Shown one piece after another: positions 12,441 to 22,949 of a stretch of DNA of 64,000 nt. Numbering within the stretch: position 1 is the stretch's first letter; each line of letters begins with the position of its first letter. The stretch is from Homarus americanus (taxonomy: Eukaryota; Arthropoda; Malacostraca; Decapoda; Nephropidae), in contig NW_024726235.1 in NCBI RefSeq assembly GCF_018991925.1, positions 3,907,162 through 3,971,161 on the forward strand, given 5' to 3'. The notes beneath the pieces were generated by a model that ran no database searches, was not told the DNA's origin, and saw nothing but the letters and a program-made list of their open reading frames with translations. The position numbers and the translations under genes were made by a program.

Positions 12441-12779
12441 GTAGCTAGGATTAAATTAACTCCTGTAGATCACTAGTTGGGTTAAATTCTAATACTGTTA
12501 ACTAAAAGGGTCTTCATGAGTGATTTAAAGTCCTGTAGTTAATGAGTTTTATTTACTGAACTTTTAAATATTTAGTTGACTGCTGAGTTTACCGGTTAAA
12601 ATAATAATAATAATAATAATAATTAACGGTTTATTGAAAAAATTATGCAGCCCGAAGGCTGAAAATATACATTGGACATAAATGACTTATTACATACATT
12701 GGTGGTTTAACAAAAGCCTTCATTAGAGAAAGGTAAAGGAACATACAGTGAACATACAGATTAATGTAGGTGTTGAACA

Positions 12780-13335
12780 GCAAACTCATAGTGTAGTAAC
12801 TCCCTCCCAGATGGTGTTAGGAGGAACTCACGTGGTGTAGTAGTTCCCTCAGATGGTGTTATGAGGGACCTGGCGTGGTGTAGTAATTCCCTGGTGTTAT
12901 GAGGGACCTGCAGTATGGTGTTATGAGGGGCCTCACGTGGTGTAGTAATTCCCTCACAGATGGTGTTATGAGGGACCTCACGTGGTGTAATAACCCCTCA
13001 CAGATGGTGTTATGAGGGGCATCACGTGGTGTAGTAATTCCCTCACAGATGGTGTTATGAGGGGTGGTGTAGATGGTGTGACTTGTCCCTCACATATGGT
13101 GTTATGAGGGACATGTGGTGTAATTCCCTCACAGATGGTGTTATGAGGGACCTCACGTGGTGTAGTAATTCCCTCACAGATGGTGTTATGAGGGACCTCA
13201 CGTGGTGTAGTAATTCCCTCACAGATGGTGTTATGAGGGACCTCACGTGGTGTAGTAATTCCCTCACATATGGTGTTATGAGGGACATGTGGTGTAGTAA
13301 TTCCCTCACAGATGGTGTTATATGAGTGAGGTGTG
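12780..13335. repeat. 45-bp minisatellite (TGGTGTTATGAGGGACCTCACG)
   Basis: About a dozen units of TGGTGTTATGAGGGACCTCA then CGTGGTGTAGTAATTCCCTCACAGA, with internally shortened units at 12880-12930 and 13060-13130. The central units at 13130-13265 are nearly identical, suggesting recent homogenisation. Confidence 0.93.
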
Positions 13336-13769
13336 GTCTTAGGCCTTCCTATCGTAGACGGATTAACACATCGCTGGTTGTTGTTGGGTCTCACGGGCCG
13401 TTATCACTGGGTACCTGGGACCTCACTGTGTGAAGGTTAACTTGGGTACGACTGTTACTGTTGAGTTGTTCTCACTGACTTAAGCACTGTTCACCACTGT
13501 TCACCTCTGTTTAACACTGGTTCCGTTCCTTTCCTAAATGAAATTGTAACTTCTGGCGAGAACTTGTTGATATTCCGGTGGGGAGGAGGGTTCAGGGGAG
13601 GGGGTTGGTATGGGCCAACTTAACAGTTGACCTGGCTGCTCCGAGAGGAGCGCCAGGTATGTCTTGACCCTTCGGTGATCAAGGATGTAGTTTAAGCGAG
13701 CGTGCGTGACCGAACCTGGCTCAAGTCAGGTGATAAATGAGAGAGGCTTTTAACTCACCCTAATCCTCG

Positions 13770-13777
13770 TGACGTCA
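13770..13777. promoter_or_regulatory. Consensus CRE palindrome TGACGTCA
   Basis: A perfect 8-bp TGACGTCA lies 17 bases upstream of the ATG of first exon B. CREB/ATF-family proteins bind this sequence. The position suggests it lies in the 5' UTR or core promoter of isoform B. Occupancy is inference. A second copy at 26077-26084 is not near any recognised exon. Confidence 0.45.
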
Positions 13778-13794
13778 GCAGTGTTTACCTAGCC

Positions 13795-13804
13795 ATGACT
13801 GAGG
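13795..13804 (+). CDS. OXR1: OXR1-like gene, alternative first coding exon B (short)
   Basis: ATG ACT GAG G is followed at once by the consensus donor GTAAGT (gt at 13805), giving a 10-base coding portion that ends in phase 1. It joins the acceptor at 14380 so that G plus AA makes Glu, giving an N-terminus starting MTEEPVDASKEN. The start sits in AGCCATGA, acceptable for translation, and a CRE lies just upstream. The intron to exon 2 would be only 575 bases and carries a (TA)n run and a fold-back element. The exon is too short to recognise alone; the case rests on the donor consensus, the phase match and the proximity to exon 2. Confidence 0.6.
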
Positions 13805-13869
13805 GTAAGTAAGTCACGTTTCTTGGATCTGATACAAGTGATTCCTAGACTGTCTTAAGGTACTGTATA

Positions 13870-13873
13870 TATA

Positions 13874-13957
<84 letters not shown>
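13870..13957. repeat. (TA)n microsatellite
   Basis: About 40 TA units, bounded on each side by ACTGTATAT. It lies inside the short intron after exon B, next to a fold-back element. Confidence 0.95.
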
Positions 13958-13965
13958 TGTATATC

Positions 13966-14208
13966 GGATCACCTGAAAATTAGACACCTCCAGTTTTATT
14001 TTGCTTGAAGATTTAACCACCCCGATGCTAACCTAACCTAACCTAGCCGAACCAAACCAAACCAAACCGAACCGAACCGAACCGAACCGAACCGAACCGA
14101 ACCGAACCGAACCGAACCTAACCTCAACCTAACTTAACCCCTCACGTAGCATTAGGGTCGTTAATCTCCAAGGGAAATAAGCTGGGGTGTCTAATATTCA
14201 TGTGATTC
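13966..14208. mobile_element. Fold-back element with internal AACCT/AACCG array, copy 2
   Basis: The left arm GGATCACCTGAAAATTAGACA and the right arm (AAATAAGCTGGGGTGTCTAA to ATGTGATTC) are inverted copies. The internal array changes from AACCT to AACCA and then to about a dozen AACCG units before returning to AACCT. This copy shows that the internal pentamer array mutates and re-expands independently of the arms. Confidence 0.75.
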
Positions 14209-14379
14209 TTTATTTCCCTTAATTGATATTCTTAGGTTAAAGTTTTTCCCCTCAACTAACATTATCTTACGTTAAATTTTTATCCTAAATTAAAGAATGT
14301 GGAAAAAGTCTTAGGGTATTTTTTTTTTCATTTTAATCTTCTTCATATAATTAATTCCTGTTGTCTCTGCCCCACACAG

Positions 14380-14471
14380 AACCGGTAGATGCGAGTAAGG
14401 AGAATATCTCGCCCAGTGAGAAAAAAATGGACGGGAGGCCTCCACCTATTCTACCTACCATGACCTACACG
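14380..14471 (+). CDS. OXR1: OXR1-like gene, exon 2 (start of LysM domain)
   Basis: The exon lies between the acceptor CCACACAG|AA and the donor ACG|GTAAGT (gt at 14472). It is 92 bases long, enters in phase 1 and leaves in phase 0. It encodes EPVDASKENISPSEKK, then MDGRPPPILPTMTYT. The closing YT is the first beta strand of the LysM domain. Spliced to the exon at 44542 it gives MTYTVSANDTLTSIAARF, which is the canonical LysM start (YTV-x-x-x-D-T-L-x-S-I-A). This junction is the strongest evidence for the exon. The donor lies at the very start of a tandem array that repeats the donor itself. The next intron would be about 30 kb. Confidence 0.85.
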
Positions 14472-14905
14472 GTAAGTCACTTGTGTACACCTTTCATAAC
14501 TTACACGGTAGGTCATTTGTGTACACGTGTCATGACCTACACGGTAAGTCTACTTATGTACACCTTTCATAACTTACACGGTAGGTCATTTGTGTACACG
14601 TGTCATGACCTACACGGTAAGTCTACTTATGTACACCTTTCATAACTTACACGGTAGGTCATTTGTGTACACGTGTCATGACCTACACGGTAAGTCACTT
14701 ATGTACACCTTTCATAACTTACACGGTAGGTCATTTGTGTACACGTGTCATGACCTGCACGGTAAGTCTACTTATGTACACCTTTCATAACTTACACGGT
14801 AGGTCATTTGTGTACACGTGTCATGACCAACACGGTAAGTCACTTATGTACACCTTTCATAACTTACACGGTAGATCACTTGTGTACACGTGTCATGACC
14901 TTTAA
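14457..14905. repeat. Minisatellite that amplifies the exon 2 splice donor
   Basis: The last bases of exon 2 plus its donor (CATGACCTACACGGTAAGT) form part of a unit of about 73 bp with two related halves of about 36 bp. The first half carries CCTACACG|GTAAGT and the second CTTACACG|GTAGGT. GT positions are 14472, 14544, 14617, 14690, 14762 and 14835 (GTAAGT), 14508, 14581, 14654, 14726 and 14799 (GTAGGT) and 14871 (GTAGAT). The reading frame of exon 2 stays open to 14642. Donors at 14508 and 14544 would add 12 or 24 residues in frame, each insertion again ending TYT. The array ends at ATGACCTTTAAACC. Confidence 0.93.
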
Positions 14906-14970
14906 ACCAGAGTGCAGGACCTTTAAACCGGAGTGTCGAACCTTTAAACCAGAAGAGCGAACCGATAAAC
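14894..14970. repeat. Short tandem repeat ACCTTTAAACCAGAGTG
   Basis: Four degenerate units of about 25 bp (ACCTTTAAACCRGAGTGYRG) continue directly from the donor array, the last one reading ACCGATAAACCGGGAG. Confidence 0.8.
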
Positions 14971-15159
14971 CGGGAGATATTGTGATGGCAAACTTGACTG
15001 AGGGTTAAGGTGGAGGATTTTATACCCGTCTTTTGTTTTGTTGAAGGTATATAAAGTCTCTGTGGTAAGCTGCTTATTGTGGGAGACTTTTACATTGGTC
15101 GTAAAATCGTTTTCATATTGTTTTTTTCTTCTTGTTGAGTTTATTGTCAAAAACATTGG

Positions 15160-15160
<1 letters not shown>

Positions 15161-15210
<50 letters not shown>
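15161..15210. repeat. (GA)n microsatellite
   Basis: An uninterrupted GA run of about 24 units. Confidence 0.95.
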
Positions 15211-15212
<2 letters not shown>

Positions 15213-15297
15213 ATGCCTTAAACATACTCCCTCGTAGCCTTGGTTTATTTATATTAGGCGAATTTTGTTGAGTGTCCCTACATGATTCACCCACACG

Positions 15298-16035
15298 TCA
15301 TGTTCCTCTTTGTTACTTGTACTTGTTACGTGTGAGGTCATGTTCCTCTTTGTTACTTGTACTTGTTACGTCTGAGGTCATGTTCCTCCTTGTTACTTGT
15401 ACTTGTTACGTCTGAGGTCATTTTCCTCCTTGTTATTAGTACTTGTTACGTGTGAGGTAATTTTCCTCCTTGTTACTTGTGCTTGTTACGTGTGAGGTCA
15501 TGTTCCTCTTTGTTACTTGTACGTATGAGGTCATGTTCCTCCTTGTTACTTGTACTTGTTACGTGTGAGGTAATTTTCCTCCTTGTTACTTGTACCTGTT
15601 ACGTGTGAGGTCATTTTCCTCCTTGCTACTTGTACTTGTTACGTGTGAGGTCATGTTCCTCTTTGTTACTTGTACTTGTTACGTGTGAGGTCATGTTCCT
15701 CCTTGCTACTTGTACTTGTTACGTGTGAGGTCATGTTCCTCCTTGTTACTTGTACTTGTACGTATGAGGTCATGTTCCTCTTTGTTACTTGTACTTGTTA
15801 CGTGAGGTCATGTTCCTCTTTGTTACTTGTACTTGTTACGTGTGAGGTAATTTTCCTCTTTGTTACTTGTACTTGTTACGTGTGAGGTCATGTTCCTCTT
15901 TGCTACTTGTACATGTTACGTGTGAGTCATGTTCCTCCTTGTTACTTGTACGTATGAGGTCATGTTCCTCTTTGTACTACATGTCTTTGTTACTTGTACT
16001 TGTTGTGTGAGTCATGTTCCTCCTTGTTACTTGTC
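15298..16035. repeat. About 40-bp minisatellite (TTGTTACTTGTACTTGTTACG)
   Basis: Some 18 units of the form GTCATGTTCCTCTTTGTTAC then TTGTACTTGTTACGTGTGAG, about 41 bp each. There are shorter variants that lack the second TTGTTACG. No spacer sequences separate units, which excludes a CRISPR-like layout. Confidence 0.95.
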
Positions 16036-16039
16036 CCTA

Positions 16040-16289
16040 CCTGGTGTATCCATCTCTTCCTCAGCCTTCCTCCTCCTCCCTCCTCCTCCTCCTCCTCCTC
16101 CCTCCCTCCTCCCTCCCTGCCCTCACACACACACACCTGCACTCTCACTCACCTGTTCTCCCTCGTATTACTTCCTTAACTTCTGTTCTTCCATTTCCTT
16201 CTTTGTAGACTCCTTGAGAATCGTTCCTCTTCCTTCCTTCCTTCCTTTACAAGCGCCACCATTTTACCTTCACCTATATCTTCTCTTGC

Positions 16290-16290
<1 letters not shown>
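16040..16290. repeat. CCTCC-rich tract
   Basis: C/T-rich sequence with CTCCTCCTCC runs at 16065-16115, leading into the AC microsatellite. No gene is seen. Confidence 0.6.

Positions 16291-16338
<48 letters not shown>
16291..16338. repeat. (AC)n microsatellite
   Basis: An uninterrupted AC run of about 24 units. Confidence 0.95.
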
Positions 16339-16340
<2 letters not shown>

Positions 16341-16411
16341 TGCCATGTTGATGTTGAAAGGTTGAGAGGGTAAGGAAACGCTTGTTGACGCTTAATGTAG
16401 GTAATTACTAG

Positions 16412-16625
16412 TACCAGGTCACCAGGTCATCAGGTCATTTATTAGTGTCAGGTTACAGGTCATTAACTAGTACCAGGTCACCAGGTCATTACTAGTACCA
16501 GGTCATCAGGTCATTACTAGTACCAGGTCATCAGGTCATTACTAGTGCCATGTCGCCAAGTCATCAGGTCATTAAGTAGTGCCAGGTCATTATAGTGCCA
16601 GGTCATCAGGTCGTTACTAGTACCA
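16412..16625. repeat. Minisatellite ACCAGGTCATCAGGTCATTACTAGT
   Basis: Seven to eight degenerate units of 20-27 bp built on AGGTCATYAGGTCATTACTAGTRCC. Confidence 0.85.
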
Positions 16626-16744
16626 CCAGTGTCCCGGGCTCTGAGGACACCTTGCAGCATTCTACAGGTCTGGTTGAAGTCAAGGCGAGCTAGTGAACAG
16701 GAATGCTCGGTAATATTGTTTCCCTTGAGCCGTTGAGCCGCTGG

Positions 16745-16965
16745 GGATACTTCTAGGTGCTGGGGGGGACGTGTAGGAGCTGGGGGAGATTCATAGCGGC
16801 TGGGAGAGACATGAAGGTGCTGGGGAGATTCATAGCGCTGAGGGGGAGATTTGGTGCGCCTGGGGAGATTCGTAGGTGCTGGGGGAGACGTGTAGACGCT
16901 GGGGGAGACATGTAGCTGCTGGGGAGACGTATAGGGGCTGAGGGAGACGTGTAGGGGCTGGGGTA
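16745..16965. repeat. Minisatellite TGCTGGGGGAGACGTGTAGG
   Basis: About a dozen units of 19-21 bp (GTGCTGGGGGAGACRTGTAG), followed by purine-rich sequence to about 17215. Confidence 0.85.
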
Positions 16966-17223
16966 TTTTGGGTGTGTGTTGTAGCTCACTGCTGGGCTTA
17001 GGATCAATCTTAGGGGCAGAGGAGTGAAATAACGGAGGAGGAGGAGGGGGTAAAGGGAGAAAAGGGAAGGTAGAGAAGAGGAAGGTAGGAAAAGGGTAGG
17101 AAACACTGGGTGAGGGAGAATAACGGAGAAATAGGGAAGGAGAGGAATAGAGAGGAGAGGTGAAGGAATGGTAGAGGTAAAATGGGAAGGAAGGAGGAGG
17201 AGGGGGACTCAGTGAAATTGGAC

Positions 17224-17226
<3 letters not shown>

Positions 17227-17314
<88 letters not shown>
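17227..17314. repeat. Compound (GT)n(GA)n microsatellite
   Basis: GT units pass directly into GA units at about 17259. Confidence 0.97.
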
Positions 17315-17316
<2 letters not shown>

Positions 17317-17439
17317 ACTGGGGTAGAAAAAGAAAGTTCTCAAAGATTTCTCATAACAGAAAAAGCACAACGCGAATTCCAGGCCAGAAATATGATATCC
17401 TCCTTAATCTGGGCTCCGGCTAGGCCTACCCTGAATAGA

Positions 17440-17642
17440 GGATAGTGCGTGGGGAGAGGGATGGAGCGTGGGAATAGGATGGGGAGGGGAGATAGGATAG
17501 GTCGTAGGGATAGGATATGGCGTGGGGATAGGATAGGGTGTGAGGTTAAGGAGTGGGGATAGGATAGGTCGTAGGAATAGGATGGGACATGGTGACAGTG
17601 ATAGAGCGTGGGGATATGGCGTGACGATAGGACAGGGTGAAG
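17440..17642. repeat. Minisatellite GTGGGGATAGGATAGGG
   Basis: Degenerate units of 16-19 bp built on GCGTGGGGATAGGATAGGG; the minus-strand frames (HILSLRPILSP-like) are artefacts. Confidence 0.85.
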
Positions 17643-17823
17643 CAAGTGGACCTAGACAAAGCATTTCCCCATTTTCTCCTTAAGTGTCGATCACACCACA
17701 GATTTGGGGAAACTGTGTGGGGTCGTCTTGGGGAAGATGAGCGTTGGGAAATGTCTTTTGTTGGGTCGATTTGGGGAAGTTAGTTATGTTTTTTTTATTA
17801 TTGTTATTATCAGGAATAAATGG

Positions 17824-17826
<3 letters not shown>

Positions 17827-17884
<58 letters not shown>
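17827..17884. repeat. (CT)n microsatellite
   Basis: An uninterrupted CT run of about 29 units, followed by a short ATATATAT. Confidence 0.96.
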
Positions 17885-17895
<11 letters not shown>

Positions 17896-17999
17896 GAGCG
17901 AGAGATATCAGAGAGTGAGATAATTAGAGCGAGGTAGAGATAACTCGTGTAGGTTGTGGGCGGCCACTGGGGACCTTATCATAGCCTGTTACGGTAAGA

Positions 18000-18235
18000 C
18001 TGCATCAAGGGAAGTGGGGAGAGAGGGGGGGGGTGTGAGAGGGAGGGAAGAGGGTGGGGAGAAGTGAGAGGTTGATGGGAGGGGGGAGGAGAGGAGAAGG
18101 GATAAGGGAAAGTAGAACGCGAGGAGAAAGGGTAAGAGGGGAAGGGGTTGGCAAAGGGAGGAGAAAAGGGGTATGGGAGGTAAGGGAGAGAAGGGTAAGA
18201 GGAGGAGGGAAGGAGAGAAAACAGACCGTCATTTC
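18000..18235. repeat. Purine-rich GGGAGA tract
   Basis: A strongly G/A-biased stretch (GGGAGGGAAGAGGG). No codon structure is seen on either strand. Confidence 0.65.
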
Positions 18236-18338
18236 TTATCATCTACAGTCACTCATTATCACCCAGTCACTCATTATCATCTACAGTCACTCATTATCAC
18301 CTTATTGGCTTGAAATTAAACTTCTGGCCGTCGGTATA

Positions 18339-18339
<1 letters not shown>

Positions 18340-18386
<47 letters not shown>
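18340..18386. repeat. (GT)n microsatellite
   Basis: A GT run of about 22 units. Confidence 0.95.
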
Positions 18387-18634
18387 ATTGATTTTTCTGA
18401 TTTTGCAGCTTACAGCGGCTACTTTATTGTGCACCCAACACTCATCCTGTGAGCGGTAGCGCAAAAGGATTACAGAGTAGAGTTTACAAAGGGTCATAAT
18501 AATTAACCCCCGTTGTCAGGATATTATGGCACTGAATGTTACACAGTATTTCAATTACATTATTTGTTTAGTTCTATACATAAAGGGTAACTTATTCACA
18601 ACTGCGTGAGTACAGGCGTGTGAGGCAGTATGTC

Positions 18635-18777
18635 TGGCCTCACACTTTGTTATTCACATTTACGAGAGAAGTATTCAAGCACATTGTGTATTTGGTTCAG
18701 TTCTCATGTATAGAACCAAATACACAATGTGCTTGAATACTTCTCACTCAAATGTCAATAACAAAGTGTGCGGCCAT
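18635..18777. mobile_element. 143-bp near-perfect palindrome (snap-back MITE-like)
   Basis: Two arms of about 63 bases face each other around a loop of about 14 bases. The inner arm parts (AAGTATTCAAGCACATTGTG and its complement) are identical, and the outer parts differ at a few positions. No coding sequence or clear target-site duplication was found. It could be a miniature inverted-repeat element or a template-switch inverted duplication. Confidence 0.8.
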
Positions 18778-18950
18778 TGTGTGGGCAGGGTGTGGACGTG
18801 GGTAGGGCGTGGGCAGGGTGTGGACGTAGGCAGGGGGTGGGCTCGGACAGGGTGAGGACGTAGGCAGGGTGTGGATGTGGGCAAGGTGTAGGCTCGGACA
18901 GGGTGTGGACGTGGGCAGGGTGTGGATGTGGACAGAGTGTGGACGATCAA
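18778..18950. repeat. Minisatellite GGGCAGGGTGTGGACGTG
   Basis: About ten degenerate units of 17-18 bp (GTGGGCAGGGTGTGGACGT) begin immediately at the right edge of the palindrome. Confidence 0.88.
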
Positions 18951-20035
18951 GCTGGTACTATTACACTACGCTTAACCTTCAAGCTGTTAATATTCTTGAC
19001 CCTGAAGCTGTCACCAGTACCCGTGACCTTGAAGCTTTTAATACAATTGACCTTGAAGCTGTTAACATCTGGGTGGGGGGGGGAGGGGAATCTGGTGCGT
19101 AATGGGTAAACTTGGCTGCTGATTGGCTGCCGTAACGTTCCCTACCAAAGCACTTTGCCTCGTCCCTGCGTGCCATTCTCGCTCTCTTTATACTGGATAA
19201 TAAAGGCTATAATCCAGTACCAGGGAATAATGACGTTATCCGTGGAATAAATACAATTATATCCCTTATTATACGAGACGTTAGAGGCTATAATTCTCTG
19301 GTGTGTTTTGTAGTTTAAAAATAAAAATAAATACGCCTTTGTGGGTCTTATTGATTGGGGCTGTTGAGGATATAATGCTTTGTCTAGTGCGGGTGATATT
19401 GTATCTTAAGAAAAACACGTTATTACCGGCTTTACTGACCATGACGCTAGAGGCTATTTTCCCACGTCTGTGATGGCCTCACTAAGAAAGTAGTGAATGA
19501 ATGGTGTGTGGCAGACGTTTTGGTGTAATGAAATACACTTGCCGTTTCCTTCGTGAAGTACCACAGATTATGACGTAGTTTGTGTACATTGATCCTGAGT
19601 GCTGTTTGTGTACGGGGTGTGATGTAATATGCTGTACACTGATCACTGACCTTTAGTAGTGTTTGTGTACATAGGATATGACGTACACTCAGTTCAGGTA
19701 GTGTGTGTGTGCGTGCATTTATTTATAGACAAAAAAGTGATGTCTTGCCCCCAAAAATGTATAAATAAAAATACCTGATAATTTACGTTCAAACTCTCAT
19801 TAACCAATTTCCGAGTTGATTTAGTATTCTCAACAGGAGTGAATAATTAGTAGGGAACGTCATTTATGTTTTTAAATCGTGTCTTGACTTTGTGAGTTTG
19901 GCTTGAAGACCTCTGGCTGTTGTAGTGCCTAAATACATCATATACTTTAACTACAGCATCAGGTATACATTAATACATCTACAACAACAACAGAGGCCAG
20001 GATTAAGGAGGTGACGAAACACTTTTGTTAAGCTG
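18951..20035. other. Intronic sequence, nothing recognised
   Basis: No exon or repeat family is recognised. A few CTTGAAGCTTTTAATA/CTTGAAGCTGTTAACA half-repeats occur at 18975-19065. Confidence 0.45.
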
Positions 20036-20037
20036 AC

Positions 20038-20975
20038 CAGGACCTACCACAATACCTCAGGGCCTACTACAGTACACCAGGGCCTACTACAGTACCCCAG
20101 GGCCTATCATAGTACCTCAGGGTCTACCACAGTGCCCCAGGACCTACCATAGTACCTCAGGGTCTACCACAGTGCCCCAGGACCTACTACAGTACCCCAG
20201 GGCCTACTACAGTACCCCAGGGTCTACCACAGTACCCCAGGACCTACCATAGTACCTCAGGGTCTACCACAGTGCCCCAGGACCTACCATAGTACCTCAG
20301 GATCTACCACAGTACCCCAGGACCTCCCATAGTACCTCAGGGTCTACCACAGTACCCCAGGACCTACCATAGTACCTCAGGGTCTACCACAGTGCCCCAG
20401 GACCATACCTAGGACCTACCTAGTACCTCAGGGTCTACCACAGTGCCCCAGGACCTACCATAGTACCTCAGGGTCTACCACAGTGCCCCAGGACCTACCA
20501 TAGTACCTCAGGATCTACCACAGTGCCCCAGGACCTCCCATAGTACCTCAGGGTCTAGCCCAGGACCTACCATAGTACCTCAGGGTCTACCACAGTGCCC
20601 CAGGACCTACCATAGTACCTCAGGGTCTACCACAGTGCCCAGGACCTAGTACCTCAGGGTCTACCACAGTGCCCCAGGACCTACCATAGTACCTCAGGGT
20701 CTACCACAGTGCCCAGGACCTACCATAGTACCTCAGGGTCTACCACAGTACCCCAGGACCTCCCATAGTACCTCAGGATCTACCACAGTGCCCCAGGACC
20801 TACCATACTGTAGTACCTCAGGGTCTACCACAGTGCCCCAGGACCTACCATAGTACCTCAGGGTCTACCACAGTGCCGCAGGACCTACCATAGTACCTCA
20901 GGGTCTACCACAGTACCCCAGGACCTCCCATAGTACCTCAGGATCTACCACAGTACTCCAGGACCTATCACACTA
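20038..20975. repeat. 41-bp minisatellite (CAGGACCTACCATAGTACCT)
   Basis: About 22 units in which two related halves alternate: CAGGACCTACCATAGTACCT and CAGGGTCTACCACAGTGCCCC. Early units (20040-20110) are homogeneous single halves of about 20 bp, so a 20-bp repeat appears to have become a 41-bp higher-order repeat. Confidence 0.95.
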
Positions 20976-22945
20976 CTATTTACCCTCTTAAGATGCTCAC
21001 TAATGATCGTAATGGTGAGTGTTTAGGGTAAAATACTGTATATCACTTACAATGAAACACAGTTGTTGTTATTACAGGTCGAAAAAAAAAGTAAAAATAT
21101 TTCGTGATTATATTTTAATGTTTATTATTATTTTTTTTTTTTGCATCATTGGTGTAGTAAATGTGGCTAATGGATACATTTATTGAGTGTGTATCAACCG
21201 CCAAAATAACATTAAAGTAAACGAATGAGAAATTTTAAAACCTTGAGACGTAATAGAGGTAATTCCCAGCCTTTGTTTACATAGTGGGGTCACCTACCTC
21301 ACTCCGGACGCGGGAAATCAAAAGAACGACGATACTGACGAAGGGTATTATGGTTAGGTAAGGTAAGGTTAGGTAACTCATCATTCACCTTCCTATTACG
21401 TAACACCCCCCTCCCCCCCACCCTCCATAAACAGGTGTGTACCATAAATTACTGCAACTTGTGTTAGATATGACAACTCTAGGCAACATGGCCTTGTTTC
21501 TCTGAGTGTTCCTCATGGCGGGAGTTCATGGGTTTGTGTCAGTGTTCCGTTTGTTCATCATATGGAAGCCTTCCTAATAAATAATCACAATTGCTACATA
21601 CAAATTTATAAATCGTCGATGAATTTAAAGAAACCTGTAGTGTTGTTCTTTGAGTCGGTCACCAAGCGTAAGACAGCTGTGGAGAATTGAGCTTTACAAA
21701 CTTGTGATAGTTTTCTCTTGTGATGTAACTAATAGGTCTTGATTACGGTTTGTGTTTTTAGCCTCACTTGGTGTAAGTTCCTTGTCGCAAAACATTGTTT
21801 AAACATTTCCTGCTAGAATTTTTAGTAAAATTAAGTGGACCATCAGTCCTGAACGTCCAGGTCTTGGGCAAAAATGTAGTAGTTTCCAGGAACATTCACT
21901 AACACACTTTGTTTCGACTCCATGTCCGGCAGTGTTGTTTAAGCGACCACAATATCAACACAGTGAAATTTAGGCATAACGGAGCTGCAAGTTGGTTCCA
22001 AAATGCCGCAATTATGTTTCATGTTCTTTGTACAGCATATTGTTTAATTGCTGAACTGAATTTCTGCCATTATTTAGGCTACTTTGAGCTAATAATTGAA
22101 TTTGTTTGTTAAGTTTAACATTAACTGTAAATAACCTGCCACGATTATTGATGCTTACGTAATGTTGACAACACGAAGTTTCAGCTTTTTATATTCTCAA
22201 CAAAGATAAAATTAATCCAGGAGAGGATCCTGATGGCCTGGGGGGGGTTGGAACTCTTACCTCCAGATAGTCTTTTGTTTCCTGAACTCCATTTAAAAGG
22301 TTGCAATTGCCCGGAGGGTTTCTTTGTCTGGTGTTTAGTTGGTGTAGATGGTTCTCTTATTGTGACCAGGGAAATATACTCGCTGTGCAAATGTGTTGAT
22401 TCCTTTACTGTTAGCTCGTGAGGCAGCTGTAAATATAAACAGTAGGATAGTATTTACAGCTGTGTTGACACAGCGGTGTTCAGGGATTCTGGTCTTAAGA
22501 TTGTGACTAAATTTGCGAGTGGCTGTGTGTGATTATACGCACAAGGACGCTCTTAATGTACCCTCCTTCCTCTCCTCCTCCTCTCCTCTGCCTCCATCTT
22601 TCTCAAACCCCTTATTCATCACCTCCACTCCCTTTCCTTCCATCCATCCCTCTTTCTTCTCTTTTTCTCTCTCCTTCCCTCTCTGTCCTCTCTCCTTCCC
22701 TCCCCTTCCTCCACCTGGCGGGGCGTCCTGGACAGAGATCAGTGTCTCAGGTAAGGAAGATGTTAACATTTTGTCCTCAAGAGACCAGGTCTGTATCTGT
22801 GTCTGTCTGTCTTTTCGAATTTCAAGTCCGTCCGTGTGTCTGTCTGTCTGTCCATCCGTCTTCTCTATCCAGCCGTCCACTTGGTTGTTAGTCTGTCTGT
22901 ATTGGTTTTCCACACTTAAAAACGCATCTGAGAGAACCAAAATAA
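20976..22945. other. Intronic sequence, no supported exon
   Basis: Mostly unique-looking AT-rich sequence. A pyrimidine tract at 22560-22715 runs into GTCTCAG|GTAAGG at about 22750. That could be a donor, but no acceptor-bounded coding exon can be drawn. Confidence 0.4.
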
Positions 22946-22949
22946 GAGT

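Noticed and set aside
22700..22750. Possible exon ending GTCTCAG|GTAAGG
   Set aside because: A pyrimidine tract and a donor-like site are present, but no AG acceptor leaves a useful exon and the phase cannot be tested.
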